The notes under the pieces are model-generated. The model was not told where the DNA came from, ran no database searches, and worked only from the letters and a program-made list of their open reading frames with translations. From Hyphomicrobiales bacterium (GTDB taxonomy: Bacteria > Pseudomonadota > Alphaproteobacteria > Rhizobiales > Xanthobacteraceae), in contig JAFKKH010000015.1 of assembly GCA_017305665.1 (NCBI GenBank), forward strand, positions 62,001-126,000: DNA of 64,000 nucleotides. Reading direction: 5' to 3'. Position 1 is the first letter of the stretch. Every line of letters starts with the position of its first letter. The position numbers and the translations under genes are program-made. Below are positions 38,066 through 49,634 of this stretch, piece by piece.

Positions 38066-38812
38066 CTAGCGTCCGCCGGAGACGTTCATCGTCATGCCGG
38101 CGACATAGGATGCCTCATCGGACAACAGCCAGACGATGGCGTTGGCGATTTCGTCCGCGGTGCCGACGCGCTGCATCGGCACCGTTTTGGCCAGCCGATG
38201 ATGACGGTCCGGTTCGCCGCCGCTGGCGTGGATGTCCGTATCAATGAGTCCGGGGCGAATGCCGACCACGCGGATGCCTTCGGCCGCGACCTCGTTGGAG
38301 AGGCCGGTGGTGAAGGTATCGATCGCGCCCTTGGAGGCGGCGTAGTCGACATAGGTGTTGGCTGAGCCGAGCGTCGCCGCGACGGAGGAGATGTTGACGA
38401 TGACGCCGCCCTTGCCGCCGTGCTTGGTGGACATGCGCTTCACGGCTTCGCGCGCGCAGAGAAAGCTGCCGGTGACGTTGACGCGCAGCATGTGATTGAT
38501 GCGGTCGGCGGTCAGGTCCTCGACCCGCGCGGTCTGGCCGACAATGCCGGCATTGTTGACCAGCGCGCCGAGCGTGCCGAAGCCATCCGCCGCCTTGAAC
38601 AGCGCGAGGATGTCGCGTTCCTCGCCGACGTCGCATTTTACCGCGAGCGCCTTGCCGTTGCTGGCTTCGATGGTCGCCACCACCTCGTCGGCGGCTTTCT
38701 TGTTGGTGGCGTAGCCGATCACCACGCGCCAGCCGCGCTTGGCGGCAGCGAGTGCTGCCGCGCGGCCGATGCCGCGGCTGCCTCCGGTGATGACGACGAC
38801 GTTATTGGTCAT
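38066..38812 (-). CDS. SDR family oxidoreductase in the citric-acid-cycle operon
   Basis: This 248-residue classical short-chain dehydrogenase has TGGSRGIG (9-16), NNAG (about 86-89), a catalytic Ser in VNISSVAATLG and YAASK (about 157-161), with a C-terminal AGMTMNVSGGR. The start GYATNKKAAD after the second strand suggests NADPH preference. It lies 36 bases upstream of lpd and downstream of an orphan gene, on the same strand, so it is probably co-transcribed with the TCA operon. The substrate is unknown (glucose-1-dehydrogenase or oxoacyl-reductase like). Confidence 0.88.
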   Translation of the reverse strand: MTNNVVVITGGSRGIGRAAALAAAKRGWRVVIGYATNKKAADEVVATIEASNGKALAVKCDVGEERDILALFKAADGFGTLGALVNNAGIVGQTARVEDLTADRINHMLRVNVTGSFLCAREAVKRMSTKHGGKGGVIVNISSVAATLGSANTYVDYAASKGAIDTFTTGLSNEVAAEGIRVVGIRPGLIDTDIHASGGEPDRHHRLAKTVPMQRVGTADEIANAIVWLLSDEASYVAGMTMNVSGGR

Positions 38813-38831
38813 GAGTTTAATCGCCGATATT

Positions 38832-39365
38832 TCATGCGCGCCAACAATCTTCAGCCTCTTCGTAAAGCGACTTGCCCCACAAATATCGATCTTTGTCGCG
38901 GAGTTTTAACCCCCTAGGTGTTTCCTTGACTACCGCGCACTCGAACGCTTTGTAACTTTTCCAAAAATCACTCCAACGAGTTTCACTACAAGTGTCAGGG
39001 AGGGCGGGACGCCCAAGCTGCTCTCGTACTCTAACATCATAAATCGTGAATTCGTCAGGGTATAGAACTGCAAGAATTGCAGTTGCTGTTGGCAGACGAA
39101 ACGTCCAGTTCAAAATCAATGCTTTCAAACGTTGTTCTGCATTCGTCGCTTTAAATAGGTCTTTTGCGATACGCGATACCGCTTGCTCGAAACTACCCTC
39201 CTTTGCCTTAAGCCGGTCTCGATGCTTCGTTTTGGCTCGTGGCGCCTTCCAGTGGAGGATTAGAAAGAAATCAAGAGGCTCGATTTCTCCCGAGCGGCAA
39301 AATTTCGGACCTACTTCGGAAAGTAAGAATTTCTCCAGATCGTAGAATTTTTGATAGTCGGCCAT
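38832..39365 (-). CDS. Orphan AT-richer protein, possible HhH-GPD-like fold
   Basis: This 177-residue protein lies between sucB and an SDR gene. Its DNA is near 45-50% GC by hand count, against about 65% around it, which suggests recent acquisition. The segment LNWTFRLPTATAILAVLYPDEFTIYDVRVREQLGR (described here in two parts: RLPTATAILAVLYPDEF and TIYDVRVREQLGR) resembles a conserved block in helix-hairpin-helix glycosylase-like orphan proteins, sometimes found with defence genes. That match is by eye only. Tryptophan-rich C-terminal blocks (WSDFWKSY, YLWGKSLYEEAEDCW) follow. There is no clear RBS. The function is unknown. Confidence 0.6.
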   Translation of the reverse strand: MADYQKFYDLEKFLLSEVGPKFCRSGEIEPLDFFLILHWKAPRAKTKHRDRLKAKEGSFEQAVSRIAKDLFKATNAEQRLKALILNWTFRLPTATAILAVLYPDEFTIYDVRVREQLGRPALPDTCSETRWSDFWKSYKAFECAVVKETPRGLKLRDKDRYLWGKSLYEEAEDCWRA

Positions 39366-39386
39366 CGGTCGGAATACCCGCCGAAA

Positions 39387-40643
39387 TCACAGATCCAGCA
39401 CCAGGCGGGCCGGGTCTTCGAGCGATTCCTTGACGCGCACGAGGAAGGTCACGGCTTCCTTGCCGTCGATGACGCGGTGGTCGTAGGAGAGCGCCAGATA
39501 CATCATCGGGCGGATTTCGACCTTGCCGCCGATCGCCATCGGGCGTTCCTGGATCTTGTGCATGCCGAGAATGCCGGCCTGCGGCGCGTTCAGGATCGGC
39601 GTCGACATCAGCGAGCCGTAGATGCCGCCGTTGGTGATCGTGAAGGTGCCGCCCTGCATCTCATCGATCTTGAGCAGGCCATCGCGGGCGCGGCGGCCGT
39701 AATCGGCGATGCTCTTCTCGATCTCGGCGATCGACTTGTGGTCGCAGTCGCGCACCACCGGCACGACGAGACCCTTGTCGGTGCCGACGGCGACGCCGAT
39801 GTGGTAGTAGTTCTTGTAGATCAGGTCGGTGCCGTCGATCTCGGCGTTGACGGCGGGGATGTCCTTCAGGGCCTGCACGCAAGCCTTGGTGAAGAAGCCC
39901 ATGAAGCCGAGCTTGGAGCCGTGCTTCTTCTCGAACACGTCCTTGTAGTGCGCGCGCAGCGCCATGACGTTGGTCATGTCGACCTCGTTGAAGGTCGTCA
40001 GCATCGCGGCGGTGTTCTGCACCTCCTTGAGGCGGCGCGCGATGGTCTGGCGCAGCCGCGTCATCTTCACGCGCTCTTCACGCGCCGCATCGTCGGCGGG
40101 CGAGGGCGCGCGCACCTGCACGGCGGCGGCCGGCTGGTTGACCGGAGTCGGCGCGGAGGCGGCCTTCTCGATCGCGGCCATCATGTCGCCCTTGGTGACG
40201 CGGCCGTCCTTGCCGGAGCCGGGAACGGTCGAGGCATCGACGCCACTTTCGGCAGAGAGCTTGCGCACCGACGGCGCGAGTGGCGCGTCGGCGGGTGGCG
40301 CTTTTGCAGCCGGAGCAGGGGCTGTCGCAGCCGGGGCGGGCGCGGGCTGCGGCGCGGGAGCCGCAGCCTTGGCGGCGGGTGCAGCAGCGGCGGGCTTCGC
40401 ACCGCCGGCGCCATCGGTGATCTGGCCGAGCAGCGCGCCGACCGCGACGGTCTCGCCGTCCTTGGCGATGATCTCGCCGAGCGTGCCGGCGGAGGGTGCG
40501 GGCACCTCGATGGTCACCTTGTCGGTTTCAAGCTCGACCAACGGTTCATCGACGGCGACGGCCTCGCCGGGCTTCTTGAACCATTTTCCGATGGTCGCCT
40601 CGGTCACGGATTCGCCGAGCGTCGGAACGCGAATTTCAGTCAT
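39387..40643 (-). CDS. sucB: Dihydrolipoamide succinyltransferase (E2o)
   Basis: This is the core subunit of 2-oxoglutarate dehydrogenase, moving the succinyl group from E1-lipoyl to CoA. The 418-residue protein has a lipoyl domain (1-75, lipoyl-lysine Lys42 in ETDKVTIE), an Ala/Pro-rich linker (about 85-125), a peripheral-subunit-binding domain (about 130-170, [20 protein letters not shown]) and the catalytic domain with His389/Asp393 in SYDHRVIDG. It is downstream of sucA with a 179-base gap in which I see no credible gene. Confidence 0.97.
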   Translation of the reverse strand: MTEIRVPTLGESVTEATIGKWFKKPGEAVAVDEPLVELETDKVTIEVPAPSAGTLGEIIAKDGETVAVGALLGQITDGAGGAKPAAAAPAAKAAAPAPQPAPAPAATAPAPAAKAPPADAPLAPSVRKLSAESGVDASTVPGSGKDGRVTKGDMMAAIEKAASAPTPVNQPAAAVQVRAPSPADDAAREERVKMTRLRQTIARRLKEVQNTAAMLTTFNEVDMTNVMALRAHYKDVFEKKHGSKLGFMGFFTKACVQALKDIPAVNAEIDGTDLIYKNYYHIGVAVGTDKGLVVPVVRDCDHKSIAEIEKSIADYGRRARDGLLKIDEMQGGTFTITNGGIYGSLMSTPILNAPQAGILGMHKIQERPMAIGGKVEIRPMMYLALSYDHRVIDGKEAVTFLVRVKESLEDPARLVLDL

Positions 40644-40822
40644 GGTCTACCCTTCTTGCGGCCGCCTCGCGGGCAGCCAGCCTCAATTTAGTTTGCAACA
40701 GTGACAAACATTTCGTCCTTGTTCGGGTTCATCCGAACAACGTCCACTTGTAGGCGCCGACCGAGACCTCGATCTTGGGGGCGCCGGCATTTTTCTGGAC
40801 GCCAGCCCATAAAAAACTCCGC

Positions 40823-43792
40823 TTACCCGAGCGCCTCGTCGAGCAGTGCCTTGAGCTGGGCCAGATGCTTTGACATCAGACCCGTCGCGGTCGCCGCCGC
40901 CGCCGCGCGACCGGCATAGCGCGGCCGCTTGTTCGGCGCGTTGACCTGATTGAGAACCCACTCGAGATAGGGCTCGATGAAGTGCCATGCGCCCATGTTG
41001 CGCGGCTCTTCCTGGCACCAGACGATCTCGGCGTTCTTGAAGCGCGACAGCTCCTGCACCAGCGTCTTCAGCGGCACCGGATAAAGCTGTTCGACGCGCA
41101 GCAGGTAGATGTCGTCGATCTCGCGCTTCTCGCGCTCCTCGTAGAGGTCGTAATAGACCTTGCCTGAGCACAGCACGACGCGCTTGATCTTGTCGTCCGC
41201 CACCAGCTTGATCTTCTCGTCCGGCAGCATCGCCGCATCGTCGTGGAGCACGCGGTGGAAGGTGGTGTCGGCGCCGAGTTCGTCGAGCCGCGACACCGCG
41301 CGCTTGTGGCGCAGCAGCGACTTCGGCGTCATCATGATCAGCGGCTTGCGAATCTCACGCTTCAACTGGCGCCGCAGCGCGTGGAAGTGGTTGGCCGGGG
41401 TCGTGAGGTTGACCACTTGCATGTTGTCTTCCGCGCACATCTGCAGGAAGCGCTCCAGACGCGCGGAGGAATGCTCCGGACCCTGGCCCTCGTAGCCGTG
41501 CGGCAGCATGCAGACGAGGCCGGACATGCGCAGCCACTTGCGTTCGCCCGACGAGATGAACTGGTCGAATACCACCTGCGCGCCGTTGGCGAAGTCGCCG
41601 AACTGGGCTTCCCAGATTGGAAGCGCATTGGGCTCGGCGAGCGAATAGCCGTATTCGAAGCCGAGCACCGCCTCTTCCGACAGCAGCGAGTTGATGACCT
41701 CGTAGTGGCCCTGGTCCTTGCCGATGTGGTTGAACGGGGTGTAGCGGCTCTCGTCCTCCTGGTCGAACAGCACCGAGTGGCGCTGCGAGAAGGTGCCGCG
41801 CTCGGAGTCCTGACCGGACAACCGCACGTGATGGCCTTCCAGCATCAGGGTGCAGAACGCCAGCGCCTCGCCGGTCGCCCAGTCGATGCCGACGCCGTTG
41901 TCGATCGCCTTGGCGCGGTTGTCGAGGAAGCGCTGCACCGTGCGATGCACGCGGAAGCCGTCCGGCACCTTGGTGATCTTGCGGCCGATGTCCTTCAGCG
42001 TCGTGATGTCGACACCGGTGATGCCGCGGCGCGGTTCCTCGTCCTGGTCGGCGAGCTTCATGCCCGCCCACTTGCCGTCGAGCCAGTCGGCCTTGTTCGG
42101 CTTGTAGCCGGCGCCGGCTTCGAATTCGGCGTCGAGCCGTGCGCGCCAGTCGGCCTTCGCCTTTTCGACCTCGCCTTCGGTCATGACGCCATCGGCGACC
42201 AGCCGCTTGGCATACAGATCGAGTGTCGAGGGGTGCGTCGCGATCTTCTTGTACATCGCTGGATTGGTGAACGACGGCTCGTCGCCTTCGTTGTGTCCGT
42301 GACGGCGATAGCAGAACATGTCGATCACGACCGGCTTGTGGAATTTCTGCCGGAACTCGATCGCGACCTTGGCGGCGAACACCACCGCTTCCGGATCGTC
42401 GCCGTTGACGTGGAAGATCGGCGCATCGATCATCTTCGCCACGTCGGACGGATAGGGCGACGAGCGCGAGTAGCGCGGGTAGGTGGTGAAGCCGATCTGG
42501 TTGTTGACGATGAAGTGCAGCGAACCGCCGGTGCGATAACCTTTGAGATCCGACAGGCCGAAGCATTCCGCGACCACGCCTTGCCCCGCGAAGGCGGCGT
42601 CGCCGTGCATCAGAAGCGGCAGCACCGAAATGCGCTGGTCGGGTGGATCGCCGTGCTGATCCTGCTTGGCGCGCACCTTGCCGAGCACCACGGGATCGAC
42701 GATCTCGAGATGCGACGGGTTCGCGGTCAGCGACAGATGGATCTTGTTGTTGTCGAACTCACGGTCTGACGACGCGCCGAGGTGATACTTGACGTCGCCC
42801 GAGCCTTCGACCGAGTCGGGGTTGGCCGAGCCGCCCTTGAATTCATGGAACAGCGCGCGGTGCGGCTTGCCCATTACCTGGGTCAGCACGTTGAGGCGGC
42901 CGCGGTGCGGCATGCCGACCACGATTTCCTTCACGCCGAGACTGCCGCCGCGCTTGATGATCTGCTCGAGCGCGGGGATCAGCGATTCGCCGCCGTCGAG
43001 GCCGAAGCGCTTGGTGCCGGTGAACTTGACGTCGCAGAACTTCTCGAAACCTTCGGCTTCGACCAGCTTGGTCAGGATGGCGCGGCGGCCTTCCGGCGTG
43101 AAGCTGATTTCCTTGTCCGGGCCTTCGATGCGTTCCTGGATCCAGGCCTTCTGCGCACCGTTCGAGATGTGCATGAATTCGACGCCGAGCGTCTGGCAGT
43201 AGGTGCGCTCGCAGATCGCGACGATCTCGCGCAGGCTCGCGTAGTCGAGGCCGAGCACGTGATCGAGGAAGATCTTGCGGTCCATGTCGGCGTCCGTGAA
43301 CCCGTAGGTGCGCGGATCGAGCTCTTCGTGGTCGCGCGCCGGTTCGAGGCCGAGCGGATCGAGCTTGGCATGGAAATGGCCGCGCATGCGGTAGGCGCGG
43401 ATCAGCATCAGGGCGCGCACGGAGTCGCGGGTGGCCTGATTGACGTCGACGCCGGCCAGCGCGGTATCCTTCGCCTGGGCCTTATCCTGTGCCTTGGCCT
43501 GCAGCTTGGCGCCGATTGCCTTCTCGACCTGCGCCCAGTTGCCGTCGAGCGCGGAGGTGAGGTCGTCCTGCGGCGCGATCGGCCAGTTCGCCTTCTCCCA
43601 GGATGGGCCTTCCGCGTTCTTCTGGACGTCCTCGGGGGAGTCCTTCAGGCTCTTGAAGAAGTCCTGCCACTCGGCATCGACCGAGCCGGGGTCCTTCTCG
43701 TAGCGGGCGTAGAGTTCGTCGATGTAGGTCGCATTTGCGCCCTGCAAAAACGAGGAAAGGGCAAATGCTGCGTTCGCGTCCTGGCGAGACAT
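40823..43792 (-). CDS. sucA: 2-oxoglutarate dehydrogenase E1 component
   Basis: This is the thiamine-diphosphate-dependent decarboxylase of the 2-oxoglutarate dehydrogenase complex. The 989-residue protein has the N-terminal E2-binding segment (FLQGANATYIDELYARYEKD), VGMPHRGRLNVL near 300, the ThDP motif GDAAFAGQG ending near NNQIGFTT, and FCYRRHGHNEGDEPSFTNP near 510. Full length is kept. A 134-base gap separates its start from sucD. This gap holds a CCCTATTTAGGG palindrome, and the gene may have its own promoter there. Confidence 0.97.
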   Translation of the reverse strand: MSRQDANAAFALSSFLQGANATYIDELYARYEKDPGSVDAEWQDFFKSLKDSPEDVQKNAEGPSWEKANWPIAPQDDLTSALDGNWAQVEKAIGAKLQAKAQDKAQAKDTALAGVDVNQATRDSVRALMLIRAYRMRGHFHAKLDPLGLEPARDHEELDPRTYGFTDADMDRKIFLDHVLGLDYASLREIVAICERTYCQTLGVEFMHISNGAQKAWIQERIEGPDKEISFTPEGRRAILTKLVEAEGFEKFCDVKFTGTKRFGLDGGESLIPALEQIIKRGGSLGVKEIVVGMPHRGRLNVLTQVMGKPHRALFHEFKGGSANPDSVEGSGDVKYHLGASSDREFDNNKIHLSLTANPSHLEIVDPVVLGKVRAKQDQHGDPPDQRISVLPLLMHGDAAFAGQGVVAECFGLSDLKGYRTGGSLHFIVNNQIGFTTYPRYSRSSPYPSDVAKMIDAPIFHVNGDDPEAVVFAAKVAIEFRQKFHKPVVIDMFCYRRHGHNEGDEPSFTNPAMYKKIATHPSTLDLYAKRLVADGVMTEGEVEKAKADWRARLDAEFEAGAGYKPNKADWLDGKWAGMKLADQDEEPRRGITGVDITTLKDIGRKITKVPDGFRVHRTVQRFLDNRAKAIDNGVGIDWATGEALAFCTLMLEGHHVRLSGQDSERGTFSQRHSVLFDQEDESRYTPFNHIGKDQGHYEVINSLLSEEAVLGFEYGYSLAEPNALPIWEAQFGDFANGAQVVFDQFISSGERKWLRMSGLVCMLPHGYEGQGPEHSSARLERFLQMCAEDNMQVVNLTTPANHFHALRRQLKREIRKPLIMMTPKSLLRHKRAVSRLDELGADTTFHRVLHDDAAMLPDEKIKLVADDKIKRVVLCSGKVYYDLYEEREKREIDDIYLLRVEQLYPVPLKTLVQELSRFKNAEIVWCQEEPRNMGAWHFIEPYLEWVLNQVNAPNKRPRYAGRAAAAATATGLMSKHLAQLKALLDEALG

Positions 43793-43926
43793 ATCGCGTC
43801 CTGATGATTTTTGGTTCTGCGCGTAACAAACGGCGCTTCGCCGACCCCGTGGCGGGATCAGCGCGAATTCGGACCTTTTACCCTATTTAGGGCAAAACTT
43901 CGCGTCCAAAAGAACCAAGCCGCGAA

Positions 43927-44811
43927 TCAGGATTTCAATTTTTCGACAAGAGTCTTTCCAAGTCGGGCCGGCGACGGAGATACAGTGATTCCAGCGGCTT
44001 CCATGGCGGCCGTCTTGGAGGCGGCGTCGCCCTTGCCGCCGGAAATGATCGCGCCGGCATGGCCCATGCGCCGGCCGGGAGGGGCGGTGACGCCGGCGAT
44101 GAAGCCGACCATCGGCTTCTTGCGGCCGCGCTTGGCCTCGTCGATCAGGAACTGGGCGGCGTCCTCCTCGGCCGAGCCGCCGATTTCGCCGATCATGACG
44201 ATGGAGGTGGTCTTGTCGTCAGCCAGGAACATTTCCAGCACGTCGATGAATTCGGTGCCCTTGACCGGGTCGCCGCCGATGCCGACCGCCGTGGTCTGGC
44301 CGAGGCCTTCCTGGGAGGTCTGGAACACGGCTTCGTAGGTCAGGGTGCCCGAGCGGGAGACGATGCCGACATTGCCGGGCTTGAAGATGTTGGCCGGCAT
44401 GATGCCGATCTTGCATTCGCCGGCGGTCATGACGCCGGGGCAATTCGGGCCGATCAGCCGTGACTTTGAGCCCGAGAGCGAGCGCTTGACGCGCACCATG
44501 TCGAGCACCGGAATGCCCTCGGTGATGCAGACGATCAGCGGGATCTCCGCGTCGATCGCCTCGCAGATCGCGTCGGCCGCGCCCGGCGGCGGCACGTAGA
44601 TGACGCTGGCGTCGGCGCCGGTCTTGTCGCGCGCCTCGCGCACGGTGTCGAACACCGGCAGGTTGAGGTGCTTGCTGCCGCCTTTGCCCGGCGAGGTGCC
44701 GCCGACCATCTTGGTGCCGTAGGCGATCGCAGCTTCGGAGTGGAACGTGCCGTTCTTGCCGGTGAAACCCTGGCAGATGACTTTGGTGTTCTTGTCGATC
44801 AGAACGGACAT
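43927..44811 (-). CDS. sucD: Succinyl-CoA synthetase alpha subunit
   Basis: This 294-residue subunit binds CoA and carries the phosphohistidine, visible as His251 in RRMGHAGAI. The N-terminal [15 protein letters not shown] and the CoA-binding [14 protein letters not shown] are typical. It starts directly at the end of sucC (stop and start adjacent at 44811/44812), fitting translational coupling that keeps subunits equal. Confidence 0.97.
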   Translation of the reverse strand: MSVLIDKNTKVICQGFTGKNGTFHSEAAIAYGTKMVGGTSPGKGGSKHLNLPVFDTVREARDKTGADASVIYVPPPGAADAICEAIDAEIPLIVCITEGIPVLDMVRVKRSLSGSKSRLIGPNCPGVMTAGECKIGIMPANIFKPGNVGIVSRSGTLTYEAVFQTSQEGLGQTTAVGIGGDPVKGTEFIDVLEMFLADDKTTSIVMIGEIGGSAEEDAAQFLIDEAKRGRKKPMVGFIAGVTAPPGRRMGHAGAIISGGKGDAASKTAAMEAAGITVSPSPARLGKTLVEKLKS

Positions 44812-46011
<1,200 letters not shown>

Positions 46012-46067
46012 CTGGACGCTCTCCCAACCCCTGTCAGGGTGAATTCCCGACTTCACCCAGTTTGATT

Positions 46068-46090
46068 GTCTGGAATACCGTATACCAGAC
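46068..46090. promoter_or_regulatory. 23-bp near-perfect palindrome upstream of sucC, probable operator
   Basis: GTCTGG (46068-46073) and CCAGAC (46085-46090) flank AATACCGTATA, so the site reads symmetric except for single central and near-central mismatches. The inner GGTATAC/GTATTCC halves resemble operators of FCD-type GntR regulators (TGGTATACCA-like), which often control carboxylate metabolism. It sits about 57 bases upstream of the sucC start, in the 207-base gap after mdh. Confidence 0.6.
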
Positions 46091-46218
46091 CAAAGGCGAG
46101 GGCGGAAGCCGTCCCCGCATGGCCGAAAGCTGTGCGGCGGGCGCCGCATCGGGCTTTTGGCCGTTTTTCTTGGGCCGGGTCGGACGAGGGCGTCCAACCC
46201 GGGTAGGCCATTGGCCGA

Positions 46219-47265
<1,047 letters not shown>

Positions 47266-47304
47266 TCAAGTCGGGCATTGGCCCAATTGTCGGGCGCGCT
47301 CCAT

Positions 47305-47451
47305 CGTCATTCCGGGGCGCGAATAAAACGAGCGAACCCGGAATCCATAACCCCTTTATTCCCTATGGATCGCACAGCGGCCGCCCGGCTTCACAACGAG
47401 CACAGGGAGTATGGATTCCGGGCTCGCGCTTCGCGCGCCCTGGAATGACGG
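47305..47451. repeat. Composite CGTCATTCCGG palindromic element (copy A)
   Basis: This 147-base element starts CGTCATTCCGGGGCGCG and ends CCTGGAATGACGG. It holds two hairpin halves: CATTCCGG..CCCGGAATCCATA, and TATGGATTCCGGGCTCGCGC with its complement. It lies between mdh and the end of zapE (five bases from the zapE stop). It is homologous to 49458-49609. Confidence 0.8.
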
Positions 47452-47455
47452 AGTG

Positions 47456-48646
47456 CTACGTCTCTACCAGCCCCGTCGTCGCGCCGCTGGCGGCGGAGTC
47501 GCTGCGGCCATGGGCTTGCGCCAGATAGGATTCCGAGCCCATCTCGATCAGGCGCGACGAGGTGCGCTTGAATTCATTGGCCTCGACGCCGTCGGTGGCG
47601 CGATAGAGCGACAACGGATCGCCGTCGCTCGACGCCATCAGCTTCACGCCATTGTCATACAGCGTATCGATCAGCGAGATGAATCGCTTGGCGGCGTTGC
47701 GGTCGGCATAGTCCATCACCGGAATGCGGTCGATGATCAGCGTGTGATAATCGTGCGCGAGCCGCAGGTAATCGGACGCGGCCAGCGGCTTCTCGCAGAG
47801 ATCGGCGAAGGGAAAGCGCGCGACGCCGTTCGCGGAACACGGCACGTGCAGGATGCGGCCCTTGATCGCGATGTCGCGCGGCTTGCAGGGTGCGTTGCCG
47901 GTCATGCGCGCCCACGCCTTGTTGAGCGCGGCATCGGCGGCAGCATCGGCCGGCGTCAGCCACATCTTGACGCCGGCGAGCTTCTCCAGCCGGAAGTCGG
48001 TGCGGGCATCGAGCCGCAGCACATCCATGTGCGCCTCGATCTGCGCGATGAACGGCAGGAACAGCGCGCGGTTGAGGCCGCCCTTGTAGAGATCTTCCGG
48101 CGCGACGTTCGAGGTCGCGACCACCACGGTGCCGAGATCGAACAGGTGCGAGAACAGCCGGCCGAGGATCATGGCGTCGGCGATGTCGGTGACGTGAAAC
48201 TCGTCGAAGCACAATAGCCAGGCTTCCTCGAAGATCGAGGTCGCGGTGAGATGGATGACGTCGGCGTCGGCCATCTCGCCGCGCGCGATGTTCTGGCGGA
48301 ACGCATAGATGCGTTCGTGCACATCAGTCATGAATTCGTGGAAATGGGCGCGGCGCTTGTGGGCGACCTGCGTCTGCTGGAAGAACAGGTCCATCAGCAT
48401 GGTCTTGCCGCGTCCGACCTCGCCATGGATGTAAAGCCCGTTGGGCGGGGCTTCCTTCTTGCGGTCGTTCTTGAAGAACTTGCCGAGGAAGCGCGGCTTG
48501 CGCGGCGGCTTGTAGGCGGCGAGCCGTTCGTCCAGCGCGGTGAAGGCTTCCACCGCGCGCGCCTGTGCGGGATCGGCCTCGATCGCACCGGATGCGACGT
48601 GGGCCTGGTAGTGATCGCGGAATGAGGAGGGTGACGCCGAGAGCAT
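47456..48646 (-). CDS. zapE: Cell division protein ZapE (AFG1-like ATPase)
   Basis: This 396-residue P-loop ATPase starts at the ATG at 48646; an upstream TTG at 48676 is less likely. Walker A is GEVGRGKTML, Walker B-like LLCFDEFHVTDIADAM, and sensor-type VVATSNVAPEDLY. ZapE/LACE1 proteins associate with the divisome in E. coli and with protein quality control in mitochondria. The gene is upstream of mdh in many alphaproteobacteria, which supports the call. Confidence 0.93.
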   Translation of the reverse strand: MLSASPSSFRDHYQAHVASGAIEADPAQARAVEAFTALDERLAAYKPPRKPRFLGKFFKNDRKKEAPPNGLYIHGEVGRGKTMLMDLFFQQTQVAHKRRAHFHEFMTDVHERIYAFRQNIARGEMADADVIHLTATSIFEEAWLLCFDEFHVTDIADAMILGRLFSHLFDLGTVVVATSNVAPEDLYKGGLNRALFLPFIAQIEAHMDVLRLDARTDFRLEKLAGVKMWLTPADAAADAALNKAWARMTGNAPCKPRDIAIKGRILHVPCSANGVARFPFADLCEKPLAASDYLRLAHDYHTLIIDRIPVMDYADRNAAKRFISLIDTLYDNGVKLMASSDGDPLSLYRATDGVEANEFKRTSSRLIEMGSESYLAQAHGRSDSAASGATTGLVET

Positions 48647-48720
48647 GGGACACCTTACGGCCCCATGCGGCGACAAAATGCAAGCCGTGAATCGACCGGC
48701 GAGCTATGCAGGGCGGTCGA

Positions 48721-49257
48721 TCATGCGCTCAGCGCGTAGGAATCCTCGACCACATAGGGGCCGCCGCCGACCGATGCACGCGAGGAAAACAGCACGAAGC
48801 GCTCGGCGGTGAAGACCTTGGTCGGGAAATAGCCGCGCACCGACAGGTAATCCGCGACATCCTGATTGGTGGCGTCGCGCAGCCGCGCCAGCGTGACATG
48901 CGGCGTGAACTTGCGGCCTTCCGGATCGAGCCCGCAGCGCCGCACCAGCCGTTCGAGCTCGGCCTGCAGTTCGATCAGCGGCCGGCTCGGCTCCACCGAG
49001 GCGACGACCGCGCGCGGTTTCTTGCCGCCGAAACTCGACAGCCCCCGCAGCGTCACCTCGAACGGTTTTCGATTCACACGAAACAGCACCGACGCAATTT
49101 CGTTGGCGGAGATGCCGTCGATATCGCCGATGAAGCGGAGTGTGAGGTGATAGTTTTCGGGATCGACCCAGCGGGCGCCTGGCAGGCCACCGCGCAACCC
49201 GGACAACGTCCGGCCGATATCGGGCGGGATTTCCAGCCCGGTGAACAAACGCGGCAT
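48721..49257 (-). CDS. thpR: RNA 2',3'-cyclic phosphodiesterase (2H phosphoesterase, LigT/ThpR)
   Basis: This 178-residue protein starts at the ATG at 49257 (MPRLFTGLEIP). It carries the two HxTx motifs of 2H phosphoesterases, HLTLRF near residue 37 and HVTLAR near 120, which hydrolyse RNA 2',3'-cyclic phosphates. The spacing and length fit ThpR. It is a single gene between zapE and the arylesterase. The biological RNA substrate in bacteria is not established. Confidence 0.9.
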   Translation of the reverse strand: MPRLFTGLEIPPDIGRTLSGLRGGLPGARWVDPENYHLTLRFIGDIDGISANEIASVLFRVNRKPFEVTLRGLSSFGGKKPRAVVASVEPSRPLIELQAELERLVRRCGLDPEGRKFTPHVTLARLRDATNQDVADYLSVRGYFPTKVFTAERFVLFSSRASVGGGPYVVEDSYALSA

Positions 49258-49457
49258 CGCAAAACCCTCGATGCTTGGGCACGAACCGGCACGCAACTGC
49301 TTCGGCCGGATAGCGCCTCGAAGTCAGCCCGGTGACGAATCACCTGCTTCTTTTGTACCGCAGTTCTGTGACGCTGCGAAGCACGCGGCATCCGCTGTGG
49401 GTCATTTCCGCGCGAGGTTGCGCCGATCGTGTGCGGCGATCTGCGATTCCATTTCTT

Positions 49458-49609
49458 CGTCATTCCGGAAGCCGCGTAGCGGCTGTCCGGAATCCATAAC
49501 CCTGCGCAAGTTATCGAGCAGGAACGGTGTGGACGCGCTCCCTCAGACGAGCGAACGCGGGGGAGTATGGATTCCGGGCTCGCACCTTCGGTGCGCCCCG
49601 GAATGACGG
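49458..49609. repeat. Composite CGTCATTCCGG palindromic element (copy B)
   Basis: This 152-base element starts CGTCATTCCGGAAGCCGCG, has an inner TCCGGAATCCATAACCC, a second half with GGAGTATGGATTCCGGGCTC, and ends CCCCGGAATGACGG. It matches copy A at the outer arms and the two hairpin halves, but the spacer between halves differs. It fills most of the 377-base gap between thpR and the arylesterase; nothing else is seen in that gap. Confidence 0.8.
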
Positions 49610-49634
49610 AGAGAGTGTTCTAATCTTCGTCGCC

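Noticed and set aside
40683-40822. Possible small gene between sucA and sucB, with a coding-like tail AGAPKIEVSVGAYKWTLFG
   Set aside because: The frame has no start codon of its own and simply continues a shadow frame of sucA, so I did not call a gene.
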